DNA of 64,000 nucleotides from Rubripirellula lacrimiformis (GCF_007741535.1 NZ_CP036525.1:4278001-4342000), one strand, 5' to 3'. Positions 54,972 through 64,000 are shown, numbered from the stretch's first letter. Notes: generated by a model not told the origin, from the sequence alone. Program-made: numbers and translations.

Positions 54972-55054
54972 CAAGCGATGAACGCGGAGTGGCCGACATC
55001 GCGTTTTCAAGTGGGAAATCAACCGCGGCCACCCGGTTATCGCGAACGTTATCC
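54972..55054 (+). other. Right part of the attC split by the IS91-type element
   Basis: CAAGCGATGAACGCGGAGTG at the left and CGCGGCCACCCGGTTATCGC at the right, R' GTTATCC at 55048 followed by GACTGAA. With the R'' at 52356 it makes 90 bp. Confidence 0.85.
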
Positions 55055-55069
55055 GACTGAATTAAACCC

Positions 55070-55375
55070 ATGACTCGGTACTCAGCTGCTCTAACGCTGC
55101 TTGCGGTTACCATGTTGCTCGTGACGATTGGATGCGTCTACGCACAACTGCTTTCCGGCTACAGCGGAATAGGCGTTGACGGCGTCACTGTGCGCAATGA
55201 TCCATCCCTGCGTTCAATGCTCAGCCTGGTTGCCATTGTCACGTGGGTGACATCGGTTCTGTCTTCGCTATTGGCGATTCGGATATCGACCGGCTTCGGT
55301 CGTGCTCTGCCGGCTGGACCGCTGCTCATCTCGCTCGGGCTGCTCACGTTCGCTATACTTGGCGCGATCTTTTGA
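55070..55375 (+). CDS. Cassette: three-helix membrane protein, 101 aa
   Basis: Helices at ALTLLAVTMLLVTIGCVYAQ, SLVAIVTWVTSVLSSLLAI and GPLLISLGLLTFAILGAIF. No family recognised. The cassette starts TTATCC (55049), but the next R'' (CTCCAAC) is not complementary, so its attC has drifted or was replaced. Confidence 0.58.
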   Translation: MTRYSAALTLLAVTMLLVTIGCVYAQLLSGYSGIGVDGVTVRNDPSLRSMLSLVAIVTWVTSVLSSLLAIRISTGFGRALPAGPLLISLGLLTFAILGAIF

Positions 55376-55413
55376 TACCCTCGAATGCCAATCGCCGTCC
55401 CAAACTTGCAAGT

Positions 55414-55499
55414 CTCCAACGGATGCACCGGAGCTTTCGACAACGCGTTTTGGCAATAGTTGATGCACACGCGACGGCCGGAAATTCTGGACGTTACCC
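55414..55499 (+). other. Degenerate attC site (86 bp)
   Basis: R'' CTCCAAC, left arm GATGCACCGGAGCTTTCG, right part GATGCACACGCGACGGCCGG, R' GTTACCC at 55493 followed by GACTGAA. The arms pair poorly. Confidence 0.65.
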
Positions 55500-55564
55500 G
55501 ACTGAAATCACTTGTTGAACGACACACATCCTAACGAATCGTGAGCTCGAAGGAACCAGTGAAA

Positions 55565-56026
55565 ATGCGATGCACATTGACCGTTGTCTGTCTCCTACTC
55601 CTTTCATCTTGCTGCCTTGGGCAAGGTGCGAACAACACACCGACCAACGAGACTCCTGATATTGCCGAATTGCAAACTCGGCTCGAGAAGCTTGAGCAGC
55701 GCGTAAAAGAACTTGAATCTGATGGAAACGTCGGTCCGCAATCCGAAGGTCAGGAAAACCTACAGAAGAATTCCGATGTTCATCCCGACTGGACGCATCC
55801 AGCCACGAGCCCTGTCGGAAGGCCTACACGTATGCGTTCGATTTACTGGTTTCCGCCCCAGGTATTATGGTCATCTGCTTCTCCCGGTCAAAAACCGCTC
55901 CCAGAACCACCGCCTCGTGGCGAAGTACCGGACAACTGGCAAGAAATCAACTATTTTGGTCAGTGGTATTACCTTGTTCCGATGAACAAACCGACAAGCT
56001 CTCCTGCCGCCGGAGAACAAGAATAG
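55565..56026 (+). CDS. Cassette: secreted coiled-coil/Pro-rich protein (family A, member 2)
   Basis: 153 aa from the ATG at 55565; the GTG at 55541 adds eight residues. A signal peptide (MRCTLTVVCLLLLSSCCLG) precedes a coiled coil (IAELQTRLEKLEQRVKELES), a Pro/Ser-rich linker and the end motif NWQEINYFGQWYYLVPM. The parts match the cassette gene at 43669-44085 in order and spacing. Cassette start TTACCC (55494); R'' GGATAAC (56028) matches in six of seven positions. Confidence 0.65.
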   Translation: MRCTLTVVCLLLLSSCCLGQGANNTPTNETPDIAELQTRLEKLEQRVKELESDGNVGPQSEGQENLQKNSDVHPDWTHPATSPVGRPTRMRSIYWFPPQVLWSSASPGQKPLPEPPPRGEVPDNWQEINYFGQWYYLVPMNKPTSSPAAGEQE

Positions 56027-56027
56027 C

Positions 56028-56117
56028 GGATAACGATCGCATGCAACGGAGCCGGCGGTCGGGTCGGTTTTGAAATCAACGCGTATTGCGCCGGCCCGCT
56101 GATGCGTAGCGTTCCCT
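56028..56117 (+). other. attC site (90 bp)
   Basis: R'' GGATAAC, left arm GCATGCAACGGAGCCGGCGG, right arm GCGCCGGCCCGCTGATGCG, R' GTTCCCT at 56111. Confidence 0.88.
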
Positions 56118-56125
56118 CTCAAAGC

Positions 56126-56458
56126 ATGAATCCTTACGAACCCGCTACCCAAACTACCGCAGCACCGCAAGCGACTGGCAGGGATCGTAGCGGTATAGCC
56201 GTAGCCTTTATTGGAACCCTACTTTGTATCGTCGCTGGACTGTACTTCACGACAACTCCAGCGCCTGCCACTGGAACGCCACGTCGGTATGCGCGATATG
56301 TGGCAGAACCCGAGTTCCCATGGTCTTTACTGACACATGAGCGACTAGGTTGGATCGCAGCGTCTTTGAGTGTGGCGATGGCGATGATTTCCGTGTATCG
56401 CTGGATACGATTGCCTAGCAGACATTCTGGAGAATCGACAAACCAGAACGAGAAATAG
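56126..56458 (+). CDS. Cassette: NPY-motif two-helix membrane protein, 110 aa
   Basis: Begins MNPYEPATQTT; the ATG at 56102 is inside the attC. Helices at GIAVAFIGTLLCIVAGLYF and LGWIAASLSVAMAMISVYRW. Same design as the cassette products at 46277 and 50098. Cassette start TTCCCT (56112) is exactly complementary to R'' AGGGAAC (56495). Confidence 0.6.
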   Translation: MNPYEPATQTTAAPQATGRDRSGIAVAFIGTLLCIVAGLYFTTTPAPATGTPRRYARYVAEPEFPWSLLTHERLGWIAASLSVAMAMISVYRWIRLPSRHSGESTNQNEK

Positions 56459-56494
56459 GTTTGAACTGACATTGGGCTCGCTTGATCGAATTAG

Positions 56495-56584
56495 AGGGAA
56501 CCCAGACATGCACCGGAGCCGCCGAGTCGGTCTAGCTTACTAACACATCAACCCCGGCGGCCGCGGTGATGTCAACTGTTCTGC
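56495..56584 (+). other. attC site (90 bp)
   Basis: R'' AGGGAAC, left arm ACATGCACCGGAGCCGCCG, right arm CGGCGGCCGCGGTGATGT, R' GTTCTGC at 56578. Confidence 0.88.
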
Positions 56585-56592
56585 AACACACG

Positions 56593-56997
<405 letters not shown>

Positions 56998-57115
56998 ATC
57001 CCGTAAAATACGGTGTGGTGATTTGCTAGCGTGTCGCGATTGGATGAAGCCTTGATTGGAGCCGGGGGTTGACGCTCCAATGGACGGCTTTCGCTCTCGT
57101 CCAAGGCGATCGATC

Positions 57116-58456
57116 ATGACCCGTCCGGCGCCCCCGTTCCCCAAGTTGCGGCGATTCCTTTGCGCTGATGCACTCATCGATACGTTACGCCGGAGATTTC
57201 AATCGGTCCCCGACGCGCGGGAACAATCCGGGACGGTTTATCCAATGGTGGATACTCTCTTGGCTGCGTTTGCGATGTTCTCACTCAAAGACCCATCACT
57301 GTTAGCTTTTGAAGAACGGTCCGGCGAACCTGCCATCAAACGACTCTTCGGGATCGACGCTATTCCCAGCGATACGTCCATGCGAGAGATCCTTGATGGT
57401 ATCGATACAAGTCATCTCAACGAAGCCTTTGCAGACATCTTCCACGAACTTCAACGCGGGAACGTCCTGCGAGAGTTCGCGTTCCACAACAATCATTACC
57501 TGCTAGCGATCGATGGCACTGGATACTTCTGTTCCTCAAAGATCCATTGCCCCGAGTGCTTGGAACGTAAAACCAGTGGTGGCAAGATTCAGTATGTGCA
57601 TCAAGCGGTTGCCGCGGTGCTCGTTCATCCCGACCAGAAAGTCGTCATCCCACTGGCAATCGAACCCATCGTCAAACAAGACGGAGAAACCAAAAACGAT
57701 TGCGAACGCAATGCGACACGACGCCTATTGAGGCGAATTCGCTTGCTCTATCCGAAGATCAAGCTGATCGTGGTCGAAGACGGACTGGCCAGCAACGCTC
57801 CGCACATCGCCGACCTGAAAGATCTGAAGATGAGTTACTTGCTCGGTGCAAAACCGGGTGACCACGCTCACTTGTTCGATCAAGTGATTGCTGCGGGCGA
57901 CGAAGACCGAATCGAAACACTCACACGGGTTGACCCGATCGGTAACCGCGTCATCCAAAGCGAGACCCAGTACGTCAGTGACCTGGCGCTCAATGCGTCG
58001 AATCAATCTCTGCGAGTGAATTTTCTGCAGCACTTTGAATACGACAACGATAGCGGCGAAGTGAGCAAGCGATTCAGTTGGGTGACGAACGTCACGTTAG
58101 ATCGTTCGCTGCTATCGAAATTCACCGCGGGAGGTCGTAGTCGCTGGCGGATTGAGAATGAGACGTTTAATACGCTCAAGAATCAAGGCTATCACTTTGA
58201 ACACAACTACGGTCATGGAAAGCAAAACCTATCAACGGTACTGATGCTGCTGATGTTTTTAGCGTTCATGGTTGACCAAGTACAGCAAGCATGCTGTCCG
58301 CTGTTTGCCTCGGTGCAGGAGAAGTTCAAGAGTCGCCGAGCGTTGTGGGAAAAGCTTCGCAGCCATGTGAATCACTTCGTGTTTGAATCGTTTGCCGAAC
58401 TTTGGCAAGCGATGCTCAGTGGATCGGCGATGGGTGTTCCGCCGCCTCGTGGATAA
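57116..58456 (+). CDS. DDE transposase, IS4-like (ISNCY type)
   Basis: 446 aa from the ATG at 57116; a TTG at 57056 adds 20 residues. Catalytic candidates are [20 protein letters not shown] (first Asp), [18 protein letters not shown] (second) and [20 protein letters not shown], which fits the Y/W-R-E-K pattern of IS4-related transposases. It looks complete. Terminal inverted repeats could not be picked out by eye, so the element limits (about 57000-58740) are approximate. Confidence 0.82.
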   Translation: MTRPAPPFPKLRRFLCADALIDTLRRRFQSVPDAREQSGTVYPMVDTLLAAFAMFSLKDPSLLAFEERSGEPAIKRLFGIDAIPSDTSMREILDGIDTSHLNEAFADIFHELQRGNVLREFAFHNNHYLLAIDGTGYFCSSKIHCPECLERKTSGGKIQYVHQAVAAVLVHPDQKVVIPLAIEPIVKQDGETKNDCERNATRRLLRRIRLLYPKIKLIVVEDGLASNAPHIADLKDLKMSYLLGAKPGDHAHLFDQVIAAGDEDRIETLTRVDPIGNRVIQSETQYVSDLALNASNQSLRVNFLQHFEYDNDSGEVSKRFSWVTNVTLDRSLLSKFTAGGRSRWRIENETFNTLKNQGYHFEHNYGHGKQNLSTVLMLLMFLAFMVDQVQQACCPLFASVQEKFKSRRALWEKLRSHVNHFVFESFAELWQAMLSGSAMGVPPPRG

Positions 58457-58751
<295 letters not shown>

Positions 58752-58843
58752 GCAGAACAAAGCGTTGGACGCGGAGCCGCCGATCGCGTTTTTTGTGAAG
58801 TCAATGTCGATTGGCGGCGGCCCGGTCAACGCAATCGTTATTC
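58752..58843 (+). other. attC site (92 bp) of the IS-interrupted cassette
   Basis: R'' GCAGAAC is the exact complement of the cassette start GTTCTGC at 56578, over 2 kb upstream. Left arm GTTGGACGCGGAGCCGCCG, right arm TTGGCGGCGGCCCGGTCAAC, R' GTTATTC at 58837. Confidence 0.88.
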
Positions 58844-58856
58844 GATTTGAGAAACG

Positions 58857-59318
58857 ATGAAGACTGATCGCCACATCGACGACGGCAGCACCGTTTGGTC
58901 GTTCACGGACCACTTTCTTGTTGAATGCCCTCGTTGTGGTAAATGCGCCTCCACATCACCAGTGCAGGAAGATGCAAGCACAACCGCTCGCATGGTGTGT
59001 CCGTGGTGCGGCTACACAAAGAGCCGAGGGAAACTCTATGGCTCACGAAAATTGCAGGGCGGCGATTGGTATTTCGACTTTCCACTTTGGCTTCAAATTC
59101 CGTGCTGCGGTGATACTCTGTGGGCCCACAATCTGCAACACCTTGCTTACCTCGAGTCCTATGTTTCGGCATCACATCGAGATCGCAAGCCAGACTACGC
59201 ACACGGCTGCCGAAATGGGACAATGGCCAGTCGGCTTCCACGGTGGATGACAAGTGCCAAAAATCGGACTTCCGTATTGCGGTGCATCGAACGACTGCGT
59301 GACAAAATCCGCGAATAA
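58857..59318 (+). CDS. Cassette: zinc-ribbon protein, 153 aa
   Basis: Soluble, with LVECPRCGKCAS, RMVCPWCGYTKS and LQIPCCGDTLWAHN giving three Cys clusters, two of them CPxCG. The conserved aromatic stretch GGDWYFDFPLWLQIPCCG follows. Similar small zinc-ribbon proteins of unknown function occur in many bacteria. The stop TAA lies inside R'' GAATAAC (59313). Cassette start TTATTC (58838) is its exact complement. Confidence 0.7.
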   Translation: MKTDRHIDDGSTVWSFTDHFLVECPRCGKCASTSPVQEDASTTARMVCPWCGYTKSRGKLYGSRKLQGGDWYFDFPLWLQIPCCGDTLWAHNLQHLAYLESYVSASHRDRKPDYAHGCRNGTMASRLPRWMTSAKNRTSVLRCIERLRDKIRE

Positions 59319-59402
59319 CAATCCCGTGAACCGGAGTCGCGTGTCAAGCGTTTTGGCGATGGTAAACTTTTCGACGCGACCCGGTTACGGGTAGCGTTCA
59401 TC
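59313..59402 (+). other. attC site (90 bp)
   Basis: R'' GAATAAC, left arm CCGTGAACCGGAGTCGCG, right arm CGACGCGACCCGGTTACGG, R' GTTCATC at 59396. Confidence 0.88.
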
Positions 59403-59432
59403 GGATCAGATGATGATTCCAACGTCCAGCAA

Positions 59433-59561
59433 ATGAACGTGCTGCCATTCGTGTGCTTCGCGTTTTTCGTGGTCAACCTCTTTCTCACTGCTGGCGAGCA
59501 TGGACTGAAACGCGGCCCAACTGGTGGAGTGCGACATGGGTCGCCTGTGGTTCGCATTTGA
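59433..59561 (+). CDS. Cassette: possible 42-aa hydrophobic protein
   Basis: MNVLPFVCFAFFVVNLFLTA is hydrophobic and followed by a short Gly-rich end. It is the only cassette-oriented frame here that starts near the cassette beginning (TTCATC at 59397) and has a plausible leader. The cassette's R'' GATGAAC (59786) is the exact complement of its start. A longer frame at 59453-59731 has no protein-like features. The gene may be truncated. Confidence 0.35.
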   Translation: MNVLPFVCFAFFVVNLFLTAGEHGLKRGPTGGVRHGSPVVRI

Positions 59562-59785
59562 AGTCATCGTTCTCTACTTGGCTGCTCGGACCGACTGTGA
59601 TAGGGGATTCAACGCCCGTTGACATCAATGCTGACAACCAACACTTGGGGGTGGACTCCGCGCAACACAATGCTCGCAACCAACGCCTTGGTGCCGGCCG
59701 CCAAGGTAGGGATTTGCGATGGCTGGTTTGAATCGGATACACTGGCAGCGGGCGTTGGATGTGCTCACCGTCGCCCACCGTAAAC

Positions 59786-59875
59786 GATGAACTATCGGAT
59801 GCACGTGAGTCGCCGTGTTGAGCTGTTTGAAGTGGTACGTCACTCGCGGCGACCACGTGATCCGTAACGTTGAAC
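59786..59875 (+). other. attC site (90 bp)
   Basis: R'' GATGAAC, left arm GATGCACGTGAGTCGCCG, right arm CGCGGCGACCACGTGATCC, R' GTTGAAC at 59869. The R' ends in GAAC, at which the next IS91-type remnant begins. Confidence 0.85.
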
Positions 59876-61096
59876 TTAATCGAGTGGGCTCCGGTGCAGT
59901 GGGGAGTCGCGGCGTGTTTGTTGTTGGTGGTTGACGTGGTGGCACGCATCCATGCGTGAAGGTGAGTTGGCATCCATGCCAACTTGATTCAGCTGGGTGA
60001 TCGTCGCGTTTTCTTGGCGCACGTGTGTCGTGCCTGCTGCCATCTGGTCTCGGTGGCGTCCTGCGGACGCTGTCGGTCGGCGACCGTTCCGGAAGGTTGC
60101 CTGCTGAGTCTCTTGTTGGTCGCGGGCGGTGTTTCTGGTCCGTCCGGAAGCCTTCGGGCACGGGTTCGGTTGTGGCGAACGTTACGGTTAAATGGGGCTT
60201 GCGCTTTTGGGATCTGCAAGCATTGTGGAACACTTCCGCACTCCGATTTCTCGGCGTGCAACGTTCCAATCCTGCTTTCACGCATACACCATGACTCCCC
60301 ACCAAAAGCATCCCTGCGAACTCATCCGGCGAATGGCCGAGGACATGATCATTCGCAACTTGGCCCAGTCTACGATCGACGCCTACACCTATCACGCTCG
60401 ACGCTTCGCTGCCTTCATCGCCAAGCCGCTGGGCCGAGCAACCGTCGAAGACGTTAGAACCTTCCAGCTTTACCTGATCCAACAAAAGAAGGTCGCCTAC
60501 AGCACCTTCAACCAAGCGGTCTGCGCGCTACGGTTTCTCTACCAGGATCGTTGCCGCGAGCAACTGGAGGCAGTGGAGGGATGGCGACTTGGAGAACCAT
60601 CAGCTGACTCGTCCAAGGAAGCGTTCGCCCAGTCGCCAGACCAAGTGTGCGAGCACTGCGGCAGCGACCGGATAGAACTGGTCCAAGATACGCCGAAGCC
60701 TTCATGGGCAGAGATCTTTTGGCGAGAGGACGATCGCTGCCCGGGGTGGTACGCCGACCGGCAGCGGGAGTCGCATCGTCGTCTCTGGACAGAAAGCAAT
60801 GGTACCGATTTTTACGATTGGTACCTGGAAACCCAGGTAGAAAGTGCAGAGGGAATCGAGCGGAAGCCAATCGCCATGGTTCAGTTGCCGCTGGCAGGAT
60901 TTACGGGCGATTTCGGCTACCCCCAGTCGTATCTGGTAGACTCAATTTGACAGGCCGGTCGTCTTGGCCTGCGTCCGCTGTGCTGCCCCCAGTGCGGCGA
61001 CAAAGTTCAGCGCACGATCTATCCGTCAGCCATGCGGCAACCCCAACATGCAACACTGGGGTCTTTCACGCCTGGCCGAAGGATAGATCGCAATTC
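59876..61096 (+). mobile_element. Deleted IS91-type element (remnant, copy 3)
   Basis: It begins directly after GAAC. A perfect palindrome AGTTGGCATCCATGCCAACT lies at 59958-59977, like a subterminal hairpin. A recombinase N-terminus joined to an unrelated C-terminus is inside. The right limit is the R' GTTATCC at 61097. It is a different lineage from the copies at 39.4 and 52.4 kb, since their end sequences do not match. Confidence 0.6.
60291..60950 (+). pseudogene. Fusion remnant: tyrosine recombinase N-terminus plus unassigned C-terminal part
   Basis: 219 aa. Residues about 10-85 (CELIRRMAEDMIIRNLAQST, KKVAYSTFNQAVCALRFLY) are the SAM-like N-domain of the recombinases that accompany IS91-type elements. 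The catalytic domain is absent. From about residue 120 the protein continues CEHCGSDRIELVQDTPKPSW and ends PQSYLVDSI, an apparent C-terminus of another protein, possibly an IS gene. It probably arose by a deletion like that in the copy at 39.4 kb. The frame is intact, so a short protein could still be made. Confidence 0.6.
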
Positions 61097-61103
61097 GTTA
61101 TCC
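61097..61103 (+). other. R' of an attC whose left part is lost
   Basis: GTTATCC followed by CACTAAG, marking the start of the next cassette. No R'' or left arm is present upstream, where IS91-type sequence now lies. Confidence 0.65.
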
Positions 61104-61124
61104 CACTAAGCTTTGCGTAGGGCA

Positions 61125-61613
61125 ATGAAACGCATAGTACTGTTCCTGCTTGTAGCGGTTTTTGTTCTTGGATTCGCGTTTCCCATTGCCACCTCGGCGC
61201 GTCGTGGGTACCACCGTTTTAGGCTGCGGTCGGCGCAAGAAGAAATTCTAAATGGTAATCTCGATGGAACTTTGCTAAACTTGTTCGGCAATGGGCTCGA
61301 AGCTCAATCGCATCACCTCGCGAGGCTTGCCGCAATTGGCGACATAAGCCATGCAACCTATGTCTTGCCGCAGGTCCCTAACGATTCTGGCGAACGGCGA
61401 AAGCTCTGCTGCGAATTGGCTCGCAACAATTGCCCTGCATCACTATACTTCTCATCTGAAGAAACTTTCGATTCGCAACCCATGACGCTTGATGTGTGGT
61501 GTGAACTTGAGGATTTGAACGCTTGGCTCGTTTTCCTGAAAACTTGCGATGACCGGGTCCTTGAAAGCGGATCTCCAGGAACACCACCTGCTCACCCCGC
61601 ATCAGACGGGTGA
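61125..61613 (+). CDS. Cassette: exported or membrane-anchored protein, 162 aa
   Basis: From the ATG at 61125 (MKRIVLFLLVAVFVLGFAFP), preceded by AGGGC. An alpha-helical body follows with two Cys pairs (KLCCELARNNC, WCELEDLNAWLVFLKTC). No family recognised. The cassette begins TTATCC at 61098 and appears to end at the decayed R'' TGATACC at 63541, with an IS110-type element between. Confidence 0.58.
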   Translation: MKRIVLFLLVAVFVLGFAFPIATSARRGYHRFRLRSAQEEILNGNLDGTLLNLFGNGLEAQSHHLARLAAIGDISHATYVLPQVPNDSGERRKLCCELARNNCPASLYFSSEETFDSQPMTLDVWCELEDLNAWLVFLKTCDDRVLESGSPGTPPAHPASDG

Positions 61614-61760
61614 TTGTTTGCGGGTTTTGAGCGCAGCCTCTTTGCTTGAGACGCATTTCGGAGACTCCGGTGCAGTGTCAAGCCGCGTTTCGAATCGATT
61701 TATAAGATCTGGCGCGTACCGGTAGCGCAGTGATCTGTGTTGGCTTGCCCTGAGGACTCT
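61614..61760. other. Short gap before the IS110-type gene
   Basis: It contains CGGTGCAGTGTCAAGCCGCG and GGCGCGTACCGGTAGCGC, which recall attC arm fragments but lack R'' and R'. It is either a scrambled attC or the IS end. Confidence 0.35.
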
Positions 61761-63230
61761 CTAAGCCGCCAGGTTCGGCTGCAGGTCGTAGCCTAATTCA
61801 ATGGCTCGGCGACGCAGGCTTGCCACCAGCTTGTCCTGAAATCGACTGTTGTAAGCCTCTGCTCCGACGTCTTTGTACGGCCTGCCTGTCTGGATCATCG
61901 TGTAGACAATGATTGCCAATTTGCGAGCGATGGCCGTGATTGCACTGGCCGCACCGTCGCGCCCGCGCAGTCGCCGGCCGAAGGCGCCTAACGCGCACTT
62001 CGATTGAATCAAGGTCTGTGCACAAACGCGAAATGTTTGCGCGACTCGATTGCTACTGCGATGGGTCGGGCTTTTGCCTTTCTTCTGCTTCTTGCCACCT
62101 GACTTGTTGGCTTCTGGGCAAAGACTCAGCCAACTGACGAAATGCTTCTCCGTCGGGAACGCATTCACATCAGTCCCAATCTCCGAAACGATCTGAAGAG
62201 CCGAATGAGCGCCAATGCCATCGATGCTGGTCAGGTCGACACCCAGCATTTGGTAAAGGATCGTGCGAGTGTCAAACTTCGGTTCGTTCGTTGTCTTGCT
62301 ACGCTGTTTGGCGCGAGGCGGTTTGGCCAATGGTTGCCCGTCCGAATGGTCATCGAATTGTCGCATGTACGCTTCGATTTCAAGATCGACTTCGACGATC
62401 TTCTTGTGATAGTAACGATACAAGTCCACGGCTTGGCGTAATGAGAAGAGGTGCTCGTCTCGCCAGTTGCCCTGCAGCGCTAAGGCAATCGTCGCTTCGT
62501 CGTTCTTGCACTTTTCGTTTCGCAGTTTGGCAAGCTGATGCGGATCACGCTCGCCTGCTAGAATGGCATCGATGATCGCTGTTCCCGTCGCACCGAGAAT
62601 GTCGCTTATCACTTCGGTGAGCTTTAAGTTCATCTGTTCCATTGCTTTCTGCATATGCTGGATGTGCTGAGCGGAACTCTTGACGAGCATCTCACGTTGC
62701 CGCATGTAGCTGCGCAGGACGATGATACGATCTGCGGGCCGAAACGATCCAGTGAGCAGTCCGAACGTGTGCAACGTTTGAATCCATTGGCTATCCAGAA
62801 CGTCGGTCTTACGTCGAAACTTCTTGACTTGACTCGGCTCGACCAAGATCACTTCAAAGCCGCGCCGCTCGAGGACTTCGAACAGCGGGATCCAGTAGAC
62901 GCCGGTGGACTCCATCGCAACCGTTTCGATTCGGCACTCCGTAAGCCAATCGGCAATCGCATCGAGATCTGCGGTGAAAGCTCCAAAGCTTCGGACCTGA
63001 TTCTCCGCGTCACGATCTTTGGGGACGGCAACGAAATGGACATTCGCTGCGATATCGATCCCCGCGGCATTCACGTTGACTTGCTTGAGCGATTCGATCG
63101 GCGGTGGCGCGTTGTCGACAGGCAGGCCAACACGTTGACTGGTTTGTGGCCTTGCTGTCGCTCTGCGAAGCTGGAGAGGCTTCTTGTTGCCGCTGACACC
63201 TTGCTTGTTTTTGCTTTTCTTGCGTGACAT
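61761..63230 (-). CDS. IS110-family transposase, apparently complete
   Basis: 489 aa from MSRKKSKNKQGVSG; a start at 63278 adds 16 residues. The DEDD RuvC-like domain is marked by AAGIDIAANVHFVAVPKD, VAMESTGVYWIPLFEVL and RKTDVLDSQWIQTL. The C-terminal domain has DLTSIDGIGAHSALQIVSE, FVSWLSLCPEANKSGGKKQ and a long helical end. IS110 elements insert without classical terminal repeats, and one subgroup is known to target attC sites of integrons; the element limits cannot be fixed by eye. It lies inside a cassette. Confidence 0.9.
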   Translation of the reverse strand: MSRKKSKNKQGVSGNKKPLQLRRATARPQTSQRVGLPVDNAPPPIESLKQVNVNAAGIDIAANVHFVAVPKDRDAENQVRSFGAFTADLDAIADWLTECRIETVAMESTGVYWIPLFEVLERRGFEVILVEPSQVKKFRRKTDVLDSQWIQTLHTFGLLTGSFRPADRIIVLRSYMRQREMLVKSSAQHIQHMQKAMEQMNLKLTEVISDILGATGTAIIDAILAGERDPHQLAKLRNEKCKNDEATIALALQGNWRDEHLFSLRQAVDLYRYYHKKIVEVDLEIEAYMRQFDDHSDGQPLAKPPRAKQRSKTTNEPKFDTRTILYQMLGVDLTSIDGIGAHSALQIVSEIGTDVNAFPTEKHFVSWLSLCPEANKSGGKKQKKGKSPTHRSSNRVAQTFRVCAQTLIQSKCALGAFGRRLRGRDGAASAITAIARKLAIIVYTMIQTGRPYKDVGAEAYNSRFQDKLVASLRRRAIELGYDLQPNLAA

Positions 63231-63540
63231 AATGGAATCTCCTGAGCGCCAAACGTAAAGGAACTTGGGAAAAGGCACGGACCGGGCGTACTCGACATAT
63301 TGCTGTTTAGGTTCTCCAACGAGGTCGTGTTGAGATGCGCAAGCAAATCAAACTGCCATCAATGCCAACGTCAAGAGTCGAGCAGGGCCAAGATAACCAG
63401 CGGGCTAAACGCACCAATCCGCAGACGGCCTCCACGACCCGGTCCGTGCACTTTGATTTTCGCGAAACGAAACATCACTTGCAACTAAAACCCAAAGCAT
63501 TGTTCCTCCAGAGCCACCCCGAAGCGCAGCGTTGTAAGTC
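63231..63540. other. Region between the IS110-type gene and the next attC
   Basis: 310 bases. A plus-strand frame at 63335-63718 runs across the attC and is not protein-like. No other content recognised. Confidence 0.4.
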
Positions 63541-63629
63541 TGATACCCATGACGTCCACCGGAGGACGGCATGTGGCGTTTGCAAATGGACAATCAAACC
63601 GCCGTCCCCGGTGACGTCGGGCGTTCCCC
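63541..63629 (+). other. attC site (89 bp) with decayed R''
   Basis: R'' TGATACC, left arm GACGTCCACCGGAGGACGGC, right arm CCGCCGTCCCCGGTGACGTC, R' GTTCCCC at 63623. Arms pair well; only the R'' has lost its AAC. Confidence 0.82.
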
Positions 63630-63644
63630 CACAGAAATCCTCAG

Positions 63645-64000
63645 ATGAGACTTGCAGCAATCGCACTCCTTCTGACGTCAACGTGCACCGGATTTGGACA
63701 GGAGCCAAAGTCCACTGAAATTCCAAAGAGGTACTCGAAGTTCCAAGGCGATTGGGTGGTCGCTACGACGCAAACGCACACGGAGAGCACGGAGAAGCCA
63801 GCAGAGATCTTCGCTAACGTTAACGGCGAGAGGTTTACGCTGAGCGGTGCTGCCGTCGCTAAAGACCTCCGCCGACCGTTTGAGTTTAGAGTCCCCAAAG
63901 ACGAAAAAGAAAATCCGTACCGTGAACTTCAAAGACGCGGTGCACAGAATCTTGACGACATTCTTGACGTCGACAATCAGATTATGGTCTTCTGGTTTGT
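63645..64000 (+). CDS. Cassette: exported protein, TIGR03067-like (runs off the window)
   Basis: ATG at 63645 with a signal peptide (MRLAAIALLLTSTCTGFG). It then reads IPKRYSKFQGDWVVATTQTH, resembling the opening of the planctomycete TIGR03067 family, in which a GxW motif begins a lipocalin-like beta domain. At least 118 codons are seen, and the 3' end lies outside. The cassette starts TTCCCC at 63624. Confidence 0.6.
   Translation, partial: MRLAAIALLLTSTCTGFGQEPKSTEIPKRYSKFQGDWVVATTQTHTESTEKPAEIFANVNGERFTLSGAAVAKDLRRPFEFRVPKDEKENPYRELQRRGAQNLDDILDVDNQIMVFWF

Noticed and set aside
59453-59731. 92-aa frame in the cassette 59397-59868
   Set aside because: Its composition is not protein-like and there is no leader or motif; a shorter hydrophobic frame at 59433 is the better, still weak, candidate.
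63335-63718. 127-aa frame before the last attC
   Set aside because: It runs through the attC into the next cassette in the wrong frame and has no features.

Overview
The window reads as a chromosomal segment of a planctomycete of the Pirellulaceae (Rhodopirellula-like). The grounds are the families present: DUF11-repeat surface proteins, DUF3472, Tll0287-like haem proteins, a redoxin-cytochrome-monooxygenase fusion, the N-terminal type RFSIRALLIAV, NPY-motif membrane proteins and a TIGR03067-like start. This assignment comes from family knowledge, not from a search. Core part (1-36 kb): two large MscS-type channels flank a CorA magnesium transporter (1-7.3 kb, minus strand). A redox and nitrosative-stress-like block follows (7.6-15.8 kb): redoxin fusion, DUF3565, DUF3472, two Tll0287-like haem proteins, a YiiM-type MOSC protein, an Rrf2/NsrR-like regulator with a DUF542 (ScdA N-terminal type) protein, and nitronate monooxygenase. 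Then come a Gly/Tyr-rich exported protein, a RadC-type JAMM protein with an extra N-terminal domain, and two large DUF11-repeat proteins (877 and 937 aa). Between these two lies a 50-bp tandem array split by an intact IS1182-type element with a 5-bp duplication. A 3.6-kb array of about 23 units of 161 bp, almost every unit carrying a 26-bp inverted repeat, separates the second DUF11 protein from gcvP. A YcaQ-like protein and one unassigned protein follow. Integron part (35.5-64 kb): a disrupted integron integrase on the minus strand faces an attI-like site with three direct repeats, and from 36604 onward the plus strand is a gene-cassette array. I count about 26 complete, decayed or interrupted attC sites, of which those delimited at both ends span 86-93 bp. 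The site split by an IS is again 90 bp once the insertion is removed. Nearly every cassette has a first heptamer (GTT plus four bases) that is the exact reverse complement of its own 3' R'' heptamer, as expected for units that can circularise. A second truncated IntI-like gene at 40.4-41.05 kb sits just upstream of the longer part of the array, so two integron heads may lie in tandem. The cassettes mostly encode small secreted or membrane proteins, all on the plus strand, and a few look like immunity-type proteins. The array is littered with mobile DNA: an IS91-type element carrying its own tyrosine recombinase inserted exactly at an attC R'' site, two deleted relatives of it, a 212-bp palindromic MITE, an IS4-like DDE element inside one cassette, a complete IS110-type transposase inside another, and an IS110 fragment. 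No rRNA, tRNA or CRISPR array was recognised.
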